64,000 nucleotides of DNA, taken from assembly GCF_009870125.1 (NCBI RefSeq), contig NC_046679.1, positions 11,532,001-11,596,000 on the forward strand. The letters are read 5' to 3'. The notes under the pieces are model-generated. The model did no database searches. It was given only the letters and a program-made list of their open reading frames with translations, and was not told the DNA's origin. This stretch comes from Drosophila pseudoobscura. Its lineage: Eukaryota; Arthropoda; Insecta; Diptera; Drosophilidae. This document shows positions 1 through 13,220 of this stretch, piece after piece. The translations under genes were made by a program, and so were the position numbers. The stretch's first letter is position 1. Every line of letters begins with the position of its first letter.

Positions 1-3000
1 CGTTCGGCCTTTGTTTCTTGGGATTTCCTTTTGTTGTTGGCAAAGTTGTTTCTGTTGCTGTTGCTGTTGCTGGGGCAGCGTTTTCCATGATGTTTGCACA
101 TTCGCTCCTTGTTGCCCCCGGCCCTGCCACTGCCGACAGATTTTGAGTTACAAAGCCAAAATCTCAGCAATCTGAAGCCGGAGCCAGAGGAACAGCAACG
201 AAAAACTGAAATACCTTTTGCATGCTTCATTGGCGTTGCCTTTCTGCTGAGTGAACATCAAATGGGATTTGTCTGCCGGGGCCACCGCCGGACATATGTG
301 TGTGTGTGTTGCTCTTTGTGCGGCTGTGTGGGTTCATTCGTGTTGCGTAACAGTTCAATGGTGTGTTAAGCACACCCCACACCCAACCCCCCAACCCCCC
401 AGCGGCCCCGATGGATGTGGTGCGATAGGATGGATGCTGCCTGTTTATGTGCCAACAGACATCGAATAACCTGGACCATAAAAATAACCCAACGCCTGGT
501 CGAGGTGTCGGCTTAGTCCTGCTGCCTGTGTGAAAATGTGCGACGAACTCTCCGACCCCACAGTGCTGCAGTTGAAGGCTGCACTTAGGCAAATTAAACC
601 CATCAATGAGATGATTGTTAACCACAGCCACAAAACCAGCTTAAAAATCAAACATTTGGCTCGTGTCGTGGCCCCTATCAAACAGGGACCAACAAAGGCG
701 CCTTTGAGACGCGACTCCGAACACCAGCCACAGGAAACCAACACAAAGAAGGCCAATATCCCGCACTGATTACACCAAACAGAAACACATCTCAAAGCAA
801 ATCGAAGAGGAAAAAAAAACTAATGGATTCCACATAAAAACTGATCCCACATGTGAAATACATTTTTTGTGTTTAAAGTAGGTCATCCACTAAATGTAAT
901 CGTATGTATCCAAGAGATACCTATGTATTAACTCTTTTCGTAATTATAAAACACTTTCCAAAAAGATTTTAATCATTGCTATCAGAAAAAAACACGAATG
1001 AAATGTTACACATGTTTTTTGCCCATTACCATGAGAAGAGAAAACAAATGTATGCTATTTATTTATATATATTTATGCACCCCACAAGTTCCATTGAAAG
1101 CTACAGCTAAACCATAAAAAATATCGGATTGTCTTAGATCTGGCACTCCTTAAATCTTCAACTGAAAAATCGGGTAATAAAATTCTTCTATTTGCTTGAA
1201 TGATATGGGCTGGGATGTGGGAAAGTGTGTATGTTTTAATCGCCTTTTGCCCATCCCCGACTTACCCCAAGAAAAACCCCTCCCCCATTGCTCGTGTGTG
1301 CGTGTGTGTGTGTGGCTTTGTGTACACTTCGTTTTTCCCTGCCATTTATTTGTTTTTTATGTTTTTTGAGCGTCTGCCTCACGCATAACTCAAAGTGCTT
1401 GAGCTTGAGTTGAGCCTTCGATGCCGTGCAGATAATGATGCTAAAAGTGTCGCTCTGGATGGAAGGAAGGATGGGAGCACCGGCTGTTGGCAGGGATATG
1501 GGGGCGGTTACAGATTCCAGGTAAACCAATGCCTCACATATGAGTGAGGCAGAAATAACATATCGAAAAATGAATTTCATTGAGTGCGGCAGGAAGGGGA
1601 AGGAACTCCGAGCCAGAGGAGGGGGCCTGGGGAAAGTGAGAGTCAGCGGAATCTGCTTCAATAGCTTTGTTCGGGAATCAAGCGGGCTCTGGGAGGGGTA
1701 GTGGTAGAGCTAGAGCCCTGCCAAAGTCATAAAATCGCGAGGGAAGCAACAAAACATAAACAAGAACAGCGTCGGGATGGAGCAGTGGGAGCTTCGGGGA
1801 TACCAGGATACAAGGAGACGAGGAGACAAGGAAGATGCCAGCGGCAGCTATAATGATGTAAAATATATCGCCGAGATTTAGCCGACTTGAGCCTTCTCCC
1901 CCCAGTCCAGACCAGGTCTGTGCGTGTGCTGATAAAGCCAAAAATAAAACGAGAGGAAAAATAAAATCACCAAATGGGAAAAGTGTTGAGAGCACTTCAA
2001 AGTCACAAACAAATGCATAAAATATCGTATAGCAGGAGGAAGAGACGGAGTCCGGGAGACCAAGAGCGCGTTCAATATTATTCAATTTGTCCTAATAGCC
2101 GCGCTTAAGTTTCCCCAGCACACATGGCGTATGCGCAACGTTTAGCGGGAACAGCTCAGCAGGATTTGAGACCTCGCCTTCGACTTGGGGGCCGCACTTA
2201 ATGGCCAGCGATGATGCCGACGCGAAGTATATTGATGATGTTGCTGCCGCTCCACAAATCTGTCTCCGAGCATTTGAACCTCAATGATGCGCAATTTTAT
2301 GCATAAGACTTTTACATAAATTGTGCCAGCACGAAAGGATATGCCAGCCAGCCAGGCAGGACTCAGCTCGTCTTGCTTTGCCTTTTCCTTTTCCTTTCCT
2401 TGATTTGGCTTTTAAGTCACTTTGGAAGAGCGAACGAGTGCGTAAAAACGTTAATACGCCTTTGATATCCGCTGTTTCTGCTCTTTTATTCGCATTTATG
2501 AGATTTATTGATACAGTTTAGCAAAAAGCCAAGCCAAGCCTCAGGAAAATACTTTCCTTTTATGCAGATCAATGCGAATTTATTGAAATTGTTGAATATT
2601 TTTAACTTTATGCCTCATAAATCCGCTGGGATTTGCGATATAAATCAAATTTCATGCAACAATTCAGCAAAATAAATTTATTTTAGTGGCAATGACCTTG
2701 GAATTACATCGAATTGGCAAGAGCCTCGACTATAATCTTGCCACCAGTCAGATTTTGTTACCTTTGCAAACACGTAAGTCGAAAGTGCATCCATCAAAGA
2801 GACATATATTTCCTTCAGATACATCAATATTCAAATGCCTGATAGCCTTTCTTAGTACGCGAATTCTTTGTCACTTATTCGAAAATCTTACTACCAGTAC
2901 CTGGCAGATTGATAACATAAAAAAGACCTTTCAAATCTGTTTTCCTCCTCCTCTTTCTGGCCAGAAGATTCTTAATTCTTCAATGAGTTCATTTATTATG

Positions 3001-3486
3001 TTATTATGATTCGAAAAAGTATATAATACCTTTAAATATATTTGTATTATATAGAAACAATCTCGCAAACAAGTATCCATCAGGACCGCAGAGCATTGAG
3101 CGCTAATTGTATAATTTTATTAATACAAGTCTCTAATTATATATCGTATATAAAGACATCAGAACTTTGGATCGCTTTACTATTTTCTTTTGCCATGAGA
3201 TTTGTGTGGCATGAAGCCATCCAGAATAAACTTTCAATTATCAAACCCATAACTCCAAACTTTCTAACCCACAATCCAGGACTTTGGCAGGGCTATAATT
3301 TAACCAACCCGCAATTTGTTCGATTTCGATTTCAGCAGTTCCAATTACCATAGAAGATAGAAACAGTTCGGGGAGAAAAGGAAATTTATTAAGTGATAAA
3401 TTTCGGGGCATTGGGGAAAATGTCACAGAAGGTCAATTGAAAAGCGAAAGTTCGGGGAAAGGTTGGTTAAGCGCCTTTTTGGCACC

Positions 3487-3506
3487 CACACACACACACA
3501 CACACA
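3487..3506. repeat. (CA)n microsatellite
   Basis: About ten uninterrupted CA units in non-coding DNA. Confidence 0.95.
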
Positions 3507-4673
3507 TCTAGCACACATAGAGACAGACACTCACACGCCCAATCAGAGGTCCGTCCGGAGAAGCATCAAGGCGAGGAAACGTCCGTCGATTTGTCCGCCC
3601 TCCTCCGCTCCAGCTCGTCTCGGTCCGGCCCAAACGAAAAAGGCGCACAAAACAAAAGCCGCTCAGAACAAATTACCAGAGTCGTCTTTTCTATGGCTTT
3701 GCCTTTCTTGCCTTCGCCTTTGCCTTTGCCTTTGCCTTGGCCCGTCTTTTCTTTCGTTCTGCAACTTTTCTGTTTCAACTGTTTGCCAATTGCACTTTTC
3801 AACTGGCCTCATTCGGGTTTTGAACATGGCCAACGGCCAACGGGCCTCGGGCAGCTCCCAGCTCCCAAACTCTTTAATGGGGCCGTTAGTATGTTGGGTT
3901 GGCCCCTGCCCCCTGCTCCCTGCTCCCTGGTCCCTGGGGGAAAATGTGTGTACAGCTGCGTTCACTGAACTGAAGCTGAAGGGCATCGAGAATGGCGTCT
4001 TCTTCCTGGCCAAAATTGCGAACTAGACAATTTCGGGCTGCCAACTATTCGCCCATTTAAACATTTATGTAATAGGCTTGAATGTTCCATTTGCCAGCCG
4101 CAAAAACTGCACAACTGCCACAACTGTGTGCCACAATGAAATTCTAGACTCGTATCCGGTAGCAGGACACACACCTTTCGGCACTGGCCCACACCTGCTC
4201 CGGTTCAGGATCTGGGCCGCCGCAGAAGCTCCTGGCTGCACCTGCAACACACACGCATTACAAATTTAAAACAGTTACACAATTTCCCTCGCACAACCGC
4301 AATGAGTCTTAAGCAGGTAATCTCCCAGAATACAACCTCGTCCTTGGCTAGAGATGCGCCAGCTGGAACACATAAAGAAAGATTTGAGACAATGGATCTA
4401 CGAGTGAAAAATATAATATAAAAGCCTAAGATTAAGAATTGTGTGATTGCTATAATATTTGAAGACCAATCTGCACTGAGTTCATGGTCAACAAAACTTC
4501 AAAGAGTGCCTTTAGAAGGAACATATTCTATTCAACCTTACTTCTTCTTCCGAATCTGAAAAGCAGTCTTCTCGTAACCCGTAGCTTTCTTTCTTGAAGA
4601 TGAGCTCATGGAACTCCACCTGGCATCTCTAAAAGAGCTCGCTTGACATTTAATTTCCAGTGTGGCACTAGCC

Positions 4674-4704
4674 CTGGTACTGGCACTGGCACTGGCACTG
4701 GCAC
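4674..4704. repeat. GGCACT hexamer tandem repeat
   Basis: About five consecutive copies of the unit GGCACT, the first with one mismatch (GGTACT). Open frames through it are repeat artefacts. Confidence 0.9.
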
Positions 4705-7207
4705 ACTCTTTTGCGTTTGCATTAATTTGAAATGCAAGTGGAGCCCGAGTCGGATCGAGTTCTGCCTGACCAGAGGCCAGAACAGACCAGAACCGACCAG
4801 CACAGAGGCGTACTGTCTTGGCCAGCTGGCACGTAAGCTCGTTACGAATTTTAAATTGAAATACTTTGCTGTTCCGGACTGGCACTTGCGTTTTTAAGCC
4901 CGAAATTAGGTTTGCATTCCGAAATGTTTTCAATGTTCTTCAAAATGGCGCAACTTTCATTATTAAAGTGCATTTCGACTGCTGTCCGGCGCTGCCGCAA
5001 GGCCAAAAGCCACAGAGGGCTAGTCCAACATGGCAGCTTTGGGGCATTGGGGCAGGACCAGGAACATGAGCAGGAGTGGGAACGGGATGTGGGAGCGGGA
5101 GGAGAAGCGCGTGCAAAAAGACCACCAGAACTTCTGGGATGCAACTCCCACGTTTATTTTTTTGCGATTTTGCTTTTGTTCATGTTTAATATGACTTCTT
5201 TGCCTTTGGACCTTCCCAACTCTTCCCTCCCTGTCTCTATCTCCCTCTCTGTCTGTATCCCCATCTCTGTCTCTTTTTGGGCCAAGTTGAGTCGACATCG
5301 ACCCGTTGCAGGGCGAGGCGGGCCAGGAGAAGCGGAGTCTGTGTGCGTGCTTCAGCCAGAAAGTTGCGGTTTGCTTGCACTTAAATTATTGCATCTAGGA
5401 GGAGAGGAGTCCTTGAGCAGCATGGCAAAAGGAAAAGCATCGGCTCCAACCTCAACCCCAACCCCAACCCCACCCTGACTCTGTCTCCGACTCTTGGATA
5501 TACGTATGTATTCCTGGATCTTTTTTCGGGGGCATGGCCCGATGGCAATTAAATAATTTGCGGTCTATGTGCAGGCGAGGCGTAAAACTTTCCAAATGCT
5601 TCAAGAAATAAATTAGCAAAGGGCCCGGCATTGCAACACAAAGTGCAAATACCTCTTCCCCCAGGAGTACGAGTATTTGTGGCAATTGAAAAACGACAAT
5701 TAGCCCGGCCTAAGGGTCCGGTCAGGGCGGGCTTATCTGCAGATAGCACATCTCTGAAAAAGCCTACTTGGCCGGCACACAAATGGCAGGCAATAAATCA
5801 ATGGCACTCACTCACACACAACTCACACACGGGGGGGAAACGACCCCGGCACTACTCGACACTATCCCTGGCCAACAACAAAAGTTTGGCCTAAAGGGTT
5901 ACTTACATGTTTGTGTTGTGCTGCACCAGAACTGGCTTTTCCAATAAGCAAGCCAAATGAATAATGGGCGGGGCAGCAGCTGAGGCGGACACGAGGGTTC
6001 GATTAGCTTTCATTAGCTATGAGTGCAGCAAGTCGAGGCGATAGAAGTTGCCATGAATCGTTTAAAGTAAATCAAAACAGGGAAAAGCCCATAGTTCAAC
6101 TTTACTTTCATTGCTCGAAATTTTCAATTAAATATTATTTTTTACATATTTTATCTTGGCGCCAAACTCTTTGAACTAAAGCGTGAAATCGGAAACTTTG
6201 CAGCACTCAAATGTTCGTACATCTTACATTCTACATTAAGTAGCATGTAGTAATGAACTACAACCTGCAACAGAGACACCTTCAGTCGAACATGAACACT
6301 TTTCATGATCCGGCAGCGCTGAAAATTAAGTGGTAGTAGATGGCGCTTTTCTGCAGTGCCACGATATAGCGATGATTTCGGCACGAACGTCTCCTTTGAG
6401 CTCTTCAATAGCCCGAAGAAACCTGGCGTACACTTTCAAATACATCCACAAAATAAGTTCCAAGGCGTCAAATCTTACGACAGCTGTTCAGCAAGTCCGT
6501 GACCCTTGAATTTCCCGCCACGTAATTGACAGGGAAACACTGCTTCTGTCAGATGCCATCTATCAGCTGATTCCTGTCAAAATTTGAAGAAGCTGCGCCA
6601 TTTTGTTTGTGTTTTACAGCCGAATCAACGCGCCGAAGTAGTAACGCTGTAAATTGAAAATATTTAGTCGTTTAGATGTGTTAATGTAGGATCTGGTATT
6701 CAAAAAATAGTGAAAATACATTGCAAATGACTTATTTGAATAAAAATAACTCATATTCGAAATGGTAGGGTACGTCGGTACTCTTTGAATACCCACTGTA
6801 TTTCAGCACCTTATTCATTTTGCGGCCGAAAACACGACAACCAATCAGATGATTTCGTTTGCGTTTCAATTGGCAATTCCTGTTTCTACACTGCATTGTG
6901 AACTGAACTATAAAGCTATTTCATTCTTATATCCATTCGGACTTGCATGGGGGAATAAGATTTAGCACAACAAAACGATGATAGGCTGTCGTATTCCATA
7001 TTTGGTTGCTTTGGTTTAATTAATATAAAAAAAAGGAAATTTAAAAAAATTCACCACATTAAAAAATAACTGAATAAACATTTTATTTGCAATGAACATT
7101 TGAATTTGTAACTAAAACTATATAATTAAATAAAAACTCGAACCAAATCTTCCATATCGTGGGATATGGGGCTATTAAAACGATCGGAACAATTGAATAC
7201 TTATCTC

Positions 7208-7869
7208 TTTATTGTTCACCCACATAATAATTTGTTTATTCAAATTAGAAAAATTCGCGTTAATAGGTAATTTTACATTTACAGTTACGTATGTACTTAT
7301 GAAGATCATTTTAGATATCTGCACAGTGAGCGGACCCTGCACTATTTACACTTTATTCCATATTTATCCATTTACTACAGATCGTGTGTGAGTATGTTTG
7401 TATGTATGGTGTTTATAGAGAGCCGTATGTATGCCTGTGTTTATGTGTGTATGTATTTATTTATAAGTATGTGCAATTCATTTAAGTTAGTTTGTATGAA
7501 CATCTTACAGCTAGGTCTTAGCACTAAAGTTTAATATAGAATTTGTATTTGCTTTTGCATTTGTTAACAAGAATTTTTCCGTTTCCATCGTTCACATTTC
7601 CATTCATTTCTTCTCGAAGGAAAAAAGAAAGTATGCAATAAATAAGAGAAGAGATAGAGAGACAGCGGGAGACTTGCAAAAAGTTTGCAATCCCAATATG
7701 GAGGTGGCTCTGCCACATATTACAAATGGAACTGATATATCAGAGATGCACAAACAATAGACCGATAAGACCTGACCTGGCCATGGGCAGCGGGCAGCGG
7801 GCGACAGGTCGCCGCCTGAATTGTTTTAGAAACAACAACAGCAGCAGCAGCAGCAACAATTAGTCGCTG
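7208..7869 (-). other. sim: Probable 3' UTR of sim
   Basis: This is AT-rich sequence directly downstream of the sim stop codon. Poly(A) signals on the minus strand (TTTATT on the plus strand) occur at 7352-7357 and 7208-7213. The true end cannot be fixed without transcript data. Confidence 0.5.
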
Positions 7870-8006
7870 CTAATGCACAAAATCGTTGGGTATATAGTGC
7901 TGCGGCTCCACAATCACACTGGTGTAATGGGGCGTGGCCACCACCGCCGCGGCCGCCGCAGCGGCATTCACGCTCTTGAAGCTCTCGGCGAAGTCGCTGA
8001 CAACCC

Positions 8007-8037
<31 letters not shown>

Positions 8038-11000
8038 CTGCTGCTGTTGATGGTGGGGCATTCCGTACTGTGACTGTTGGTATTGCTGGTGCTGCTGCTG
8101 CTGCTGCTGTTGCGTCTGCAGACGCTGATGCTGCTGCTGTTGCAAGTGCTGATGCTCCATCAGATGCTGTTGCTGCTGCTGCTGCGAACTGTTGTCGGAG
8201 AAGTAGCTCAGCTCGAAGTTGTGGCTCAGATCGCTGTAGGTGGTCTGCGAGGGCGAGGTGCCGTTCACGATCGACGCGTTCCCTGTGGAGAGCTGGCGCT
8301 CGCTCTCCGAGCTGCTCGAACAGCTGTTCGAGTTGGCCGAGAAGGGGCGGATCATGGAGGTGGCCACGTCCACAGTGGCATCGAAGTCGTAGTAGTAGTG
8401 GTTGTTGTTGTTGTAGTACATGCTGCCCGTTGTGGTGTCCGGATACTGCATCTCCGTGGAGTAGACTCCGGAGGACGACGCTGAGGCACTTGATCCGCCG
8501 CCGGCGCTGGAGCCTGTGCCCCCGCCCACGCTGCTGCTGGAGCTGACCACCAGGTCGTTCAGCGGCGGGTACAGCTGCGTGTAGCTGAGGCTGTCGTGGT
8601 CCATGCTGCCTCCCTGCTGCTGCTGTTGCTGCTGCTGCATCTGGTGGTGGTGCCACACCCCATTGTTGTTGTTGCTGCTGGGATTGTTGTTGGCCGGCAC
8701 GGGCGTAACGGCATTGGGCGGCTGCGGCTGCACGGAGAGCGGTAGTTCCGGCTCAAAGTAGGGATCCAACTTGGGACTGGCACTCAGGGCCAGGCTGACC
8801 GGCGTGCCCGGCGCCGGAGCCGCTACACTCGCACACTGTGGCACCACCACTGGCACGGACACGGGCAGGGATACTGATACGGGTACGGGAACGGGGACGG
8901 AGGCAACCGCTTGAGCCGCCGCCGCCGCCGCTGCGGCTGCCTGGGCAGCCGGCGAGATCGGCTCCCGCTTCACCACGCCCGTCTGAATCTCGTTCAGCAC
9001 CAAGTCTTTGACCTCTCGTTCGCTCAGCACGTAGTTGACGCTCACAATGAAGACCTCGCGCGAGGAGCGCGAGTTGTGCACCAGCGTGGCGTAGGATTGC
9101 ACCCAGACCCAGCCGCCGCCCTTGGTCAGGAAGCGGTAATATTTGGTGGTAACTTGTCCTTTGTACAGCACTAAACGGAGAACGGATTCGGTTAGTACGG
9201 CCAAGTGGTTGGGGTCTTATCGAGGCTTTGTTTTCTTACGGATTTGATGGGAGCAGCGCATGGCCATGATGTCCGCGGCATGGATGTACTGGTACAGCGT
9301 CTTCTCAATGAGGTCCTGCGGCTCGTATCCGGTTAGCTGCGATACTCTGTAAGCAAATAAACAACCGACGTCAGTTGAGGTTATGCTCGAGCTCTACAAA
9401 CATTTCCAGTTTGAGGTTAGGCCAGATTCGCTTATTTAAACAGCGAGCGGACATTGGTGGTTCCCCTGTTGTGCTGTGCTTTCCTGGTATTTTCCCGGTT
9501 TACTTTTGTCAACTTTTGTTCAATTCAATTATGCAGAAAAACCAAGGGCCAAAGGGGCGGCTTTTTCTTTCCCACTTTGGGGTTGCTCGGCTCGGCTCTG
9601 CTCTGCAAGGCAGCAAGGGTCCAGAGTGGGACAGACTCCAATACGCTGGCGCGTCAGGGCAACATCATGAGGGTAATTGAGTGACAATAATGTCAGACAA
9701 AGTGGGCTGGTTTTTTGGCCCCGCAGCCCCTCACATCCCCCGGTCCGACACCAACACCAACACACACGCAGACAAAGGCAAAATCAAGCTCAAGAGGGAA
9801 ATGATTTGTTTTTCTTTTTGTCATGTCGCCCCGTTCCTTGCTTACATTTCCTTTTTTATTCTTCCCCTTTCTTCACATTCTTCCCTTTTTATGGTTTTTT
9901 TTCTGGTCCTTTGAAAGCATTATCTTTTTGGGGGAGGTTGCTGTAACGTTTTTTTCCGTAGGCTGCGGCCCGTTTAAATATTTGTCTAGTGTCGAATGTA
10001 CTGGGCTTAAAGTGGAGACACATTCGTAGATGTATGCAGAAATGTCAAGGAATTCCATACACCCACAGCCCACATCTATAGAATTCTAAAGGTCTCCCTT
10101 TGCCCACTCGTAACAGGCTTTTCTTTAGAACCAACAACTTACCGCGCATCGAAGAAGATCAGTTTCATGTCCAGCTTCGCCCGAAACATGAACATGTTCT
10201 GGTGCAGCTTGATTTCTGTAATGGCAGAGGAAGGCAGCGAGTGACCCACGGCCACCAGGCCGAGATTCTGTATCAGGCTACCCTGTCCATCCCCACAGTC
10301 GGGATAGATGCGAGCCTTCAGATAGCCAGAGCAGTGTATCACCTAAACGAGCCACAAATATATCAATGGATAAACGGCGCAGGATGTGGGATCAATCGGA
10401 CATACCTTGAAGCCGGAGGTGGTGAGGCCCGCGTTCCTCTTGGCCAGGACACACTTCATGCGGAGGAAGAAGGTCTTCTCGATCTCGATGGTGTGCGAGC
10501 CGCGGTCGTGGCCGTAGACGGACGGGTGCTGGACACCATTGGGACTTCCGATGGGCGTGTGCGTCTGTGCCAGCTGTAGGGGGATCGAGAGGCGTGAGTA
10601 CAACATTTGAGTGATCGCAGAGCGCGAGAGGAAAGGTTTGAGAGAGTAGGACTTAGAGGGTAGGAGGGGCCAGAGATTGCTATTTCTTGTCTACTCACTG
10701 GATGCTGGTGCATGTGCGGATGGAGCGACAGTATGGCATTCATCTCGTCCTGATCGTAGCTGTGTATGTACTCGAATATCGAGTTTCCCGTCAGCTCCAC
10801 CTGGCCAACAAAAGAGGATATGCACAAATTAGAGACAAAACCAAGCAGAAAATGAGGTGAGATGTGGTGAGTGCCAATTAGTTGGTGGCAAATGCAAATG
10901 CAAATGAATTGCCGGGCTCCAAGGGCCGCGCCTTTTGATGCGCCAACGCCTCGTGCGTCGCGGCCCATTGACTTGTAAATGAAAGTGGCCGCCAGGATAC

Positions 11001-12579
11001 AAAAAGGCATCCATCCGGTCGTCCCGGCGATGCCCGGCAATTTATGCGCATAAATCACAGCAAATCAAAAGAGCGGGCGACACTCACCTGACTAAGGCCC
11101 AAGTGCACGGAGGCCGTTTCCGAGATGTACATGATTTTGCCATCCGGCGCCACCACAAAGATGAAGCCGTCCAGCGTCTGCAGCAGATGGGAGCCCAGCT
11201 CCTTGATGGTGGCCCCGCGCTGCATGGCCGGCGAGGAGCCCCAAGCTTCGCCGAGTCCTGCAAGGAATAAAGATTCTCGTGAGTTGAGAATTACACAACC
11301 TAATTGCTCGTGCAGTCAGCATGGGCATAGCTTAATTCGCAAAGTTCCCACCATCGGAGGCATCAAGCAGCGCCCTACTTGCCACTGCTGACGTCTAAAT
11401 ATTATTCCCAATTAAAGTCATCGAGCGCCGTAGGTGGCCCATTCACAGCCCACCCCATGCCTCACACCACATCCGCATCCTCAGCCACATCCTCAGCCAC
11501 ATCCTCATCCTCATCCTCAAACATGTACTTGTCCCATGTATTGTCATCTATGTATGGCATGTACTTGGTGCCTTCTTGCTCCTTGCTCGGCCCTGCCCTG
11601 GCGGTTGTCGTTGTTTGTTGCCTATTATTAAAATAATTATTTCAATAAAGCCAGAAAAGAAAAGCACAAAACGGCCCGCAACAATGGGAACGACACCAGC
11701 AAAACGCCTCACTCAGTCCTACTCTCCCACCTCCACCCCCAAGCCTTCCCCCCGCCCCTGCTGTTGTGCAGCGCAACCCTCTTCGTCAGCAGAAAATCTC
11801 AGCAGCGCACACTCCCCCAGAGAGGGATGGAGAGACAAGCCACCCACTGGCCACCCACTTCCAGTCCGGCTCTCGTTGCTCGTTGCTTTTTGAGTGAAAC
11901 AACAGCCGCCATTGTGTTTTAGCCTCCCACCACTAGCCACTAGCCGCACCACCCTCCCACCCACTTCCTGGCACTGCGCTCGACTGTTTATTGTCTGCCC
12001 ATTGTTGAGTGGTTTTCCCTGGCTGTCCTCGCTGTCCTCCTGCCAAACATATGCTTTAAACAAACACCGCGTCGCCGTTTAAACTTGAAATTTCTTTAGC
12101 CTCCGATTCCGATTGCGATTCGGAACGGGTCAGAAAAAAACAACAGAACAACAAAAGGAACATATCCCGCTGTGCGGATACGTGGACACGTAACTCCATA
12201 ATGAGCGTGGCGGTCGCGTGGCTGTCAAACATTCCGGATCATTTGACATAGCCACGGGGCGACACCCGGACCGAGGCCGGGCCGGGCCGGGAGATGAAAA
12301 ACCAAGAGCCAAATTGAGCGGCAATTAAGTGAATTCCCGCCCGATTGAGGGATCCGATCCGGAAAGGGCTGTGCAGGAAGTATTCGTTGTCAGGTTGAGC
12401 TTACCATCGGGAAACACTTGGCGCATTTTCAAATAGGATGTGGTCAGCCGGATGACGGAGGCCTTGTCCAGCTGTGATGTAATCGCCGCTGGCAGTGGCA
12501 ATAATTTGGCCAATTCGCAGAATTCCGTGTTTTCCTTTTCACGTCGCGTGCGTGCCGCATTTTTGCTTTTCTCCTTCAT
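7870..12579 (-). CDS. sim: Single-minded, bHLH-PAS transcription factor
   Basis: Master regulator of CNS midline and mesectoderm fate. It acts in the nucleus as a heterodimer with Tango on ACGTG elements. Coding exons, 5' to 3': 12579-12405, 11257-11088, 10800-10699, 10573-10406, 10342-10143, 9346-9240 and 9170-7870. All splices have GT..AG ends and keep frame, giving 740 residues. The bHLH domain is at about 1-53 (starts [17 protein letters not shown]), PAS-A at about 74-145, and PAS-B plus PAC at about 250-360. The C-terminal half is low complexity: an Ala tract, a [17 protein letters not shown] repeat, Ser and Asn runs, and several poly-Gln tracts, as expected of an activation domain. The chosen start is the conserved Met directly before the basic region. 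An in-frame upstream exon could lengthen the protein (see findings). Family and identity are certain; exact isoform structure is not. Confidence 0.97.
7988..8200 (-). repeat. sim: Poly-Gln coding repeats in sim
   Basis: CAG/CAA trinucleotide runs encode several Gln stretches near the Sim C-terminus. The antisense strand shows long Leu/Cys-rich open frames that are artefacts. Confidence 0.9.
12179..12220. promoter_or_regulatory. Cluster of bHLH-PAS (CME-like) sites in sim intron
   Basis: TACGTG at 12179-12184 and its inverse CACGTA at 12187-12192, followed within 30 bp by two GCGTG cores, lie in the intron between the bHLH and PAS-A exons. Sim:Tango dimers bind ACGTG. Sox-like ACAAAAG precedes the cluster. 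An autoregulatory role is inferred. Confidence 0.5.
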
Positions 12580-12708
12580 GGCACACGTTTTGGCTATATC
12601 TGCAACGAAAAAGAGAAGCAGACACAAATCGTTGACAAATCTGGTACACACATCGCCGGGAAAAACTCGTCTCTACTCCCAAAAACCCAACTGAAAACGA
12701 AAACCAAC

Positions 12709-12760
12709 CGTGCAATCTGCTCTCGTAAGAATCCTTGCGGACTTTGCGTTGGTTTGTCAT
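12709..12760 (-). CDS. sim: Possible alternative 5' coding exon of sim
   Basis: An ATG at 12760 opens a 17-codon reading frame (MTNQRKVRKDSYESRLH) ending at a possible donor G|GTTGGT at 12709/12708. The next exon has a good acceptor (TTGCAG at 12600) and begins ATATAGCC. Joining them gives the frame D-I-A-K-T-C-A directly into the conserved MKEKSKN start, with no stop. The donor is weak, so this is a candidate N-terminal extension of 24 residues and not a firm exon. Confidence 0.4.
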
Positions 12761-13201
12761 TTTTTTTGGAAAATATGTGGATCAATGTCTCGAAATGGAT
12801 CGTGAGCAGTCCTTCAGCACTTGCTCGTGTCCCTGCGATCACCTGTTTGTAACTGAGCTGCTCTCGGCCAGGACAAGCAGTTTTAACAACGCTCGAACCG
12901 GCCTCTGGCTGATCTATCTACCTGTCGCGGGGCTGCAACCTGCCATTGGCTGGCGGCGACTGAACTGGATTCTACCTGTAAGGCCAATTGACTTTTTGCA
13001 ATGTTACTAATTTGCCCTGATACTTCTGAGCCTTCTGATCCTCTTGCACGACCCGAATGGCAACCGGAAGTAGCCGGTCGTGCCATCTCGCTCGGCCTGA
13101 CTTCTGCATTCAACAGGTTGACTTTGCCAACCGCAGGAGTCTGACTTTTATATACACGCATACATATGTATATAAACATAATAGACAAATGATGGCCCAC
13201 G

Positions 13202-13220
13202 CACACACACACACACACAC
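13202..13220. repeat. (CA)n microsatellite
   Basis: Uninterrupted CA repeat in the sim upstream domain. Confidence 0.95.

Larger units (their letters stand above)
1..7190. other. Non-coding DNA downstream of sim
   Basis: I see no convincing gene here. All open frames are short, low complexity or antisense to each other, and none shows a recognisable domain or a plausible exon chain. The stretch holds simple repeats (CA run near 3487-3506, GGCACT hexamers near 4674-4704, CCCCAA-type repeats near 5446-5476) and AT-rich sequence. Two TGGCGC-containing motifs resembling insulator sites lie near 6338 and 6592. It could be an intron of a neighbour outside the window, which cannot be told from sequence alone. 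Confidence 0.6.

Noticed and set aside
3463-4026. 187-codon frame downstream of sim
   Set aside because: Starts at a non-ATG codon, runs through a CA repeat and low-complexity sequence, and resembles no known protein.
8070-8546. Long plus-strand frames rich in Ala/Leu/Val/Cys
   Set aside because: Antisense to sim poly-Gln and Ser codons; trinucleotide repeats keep several frames open.
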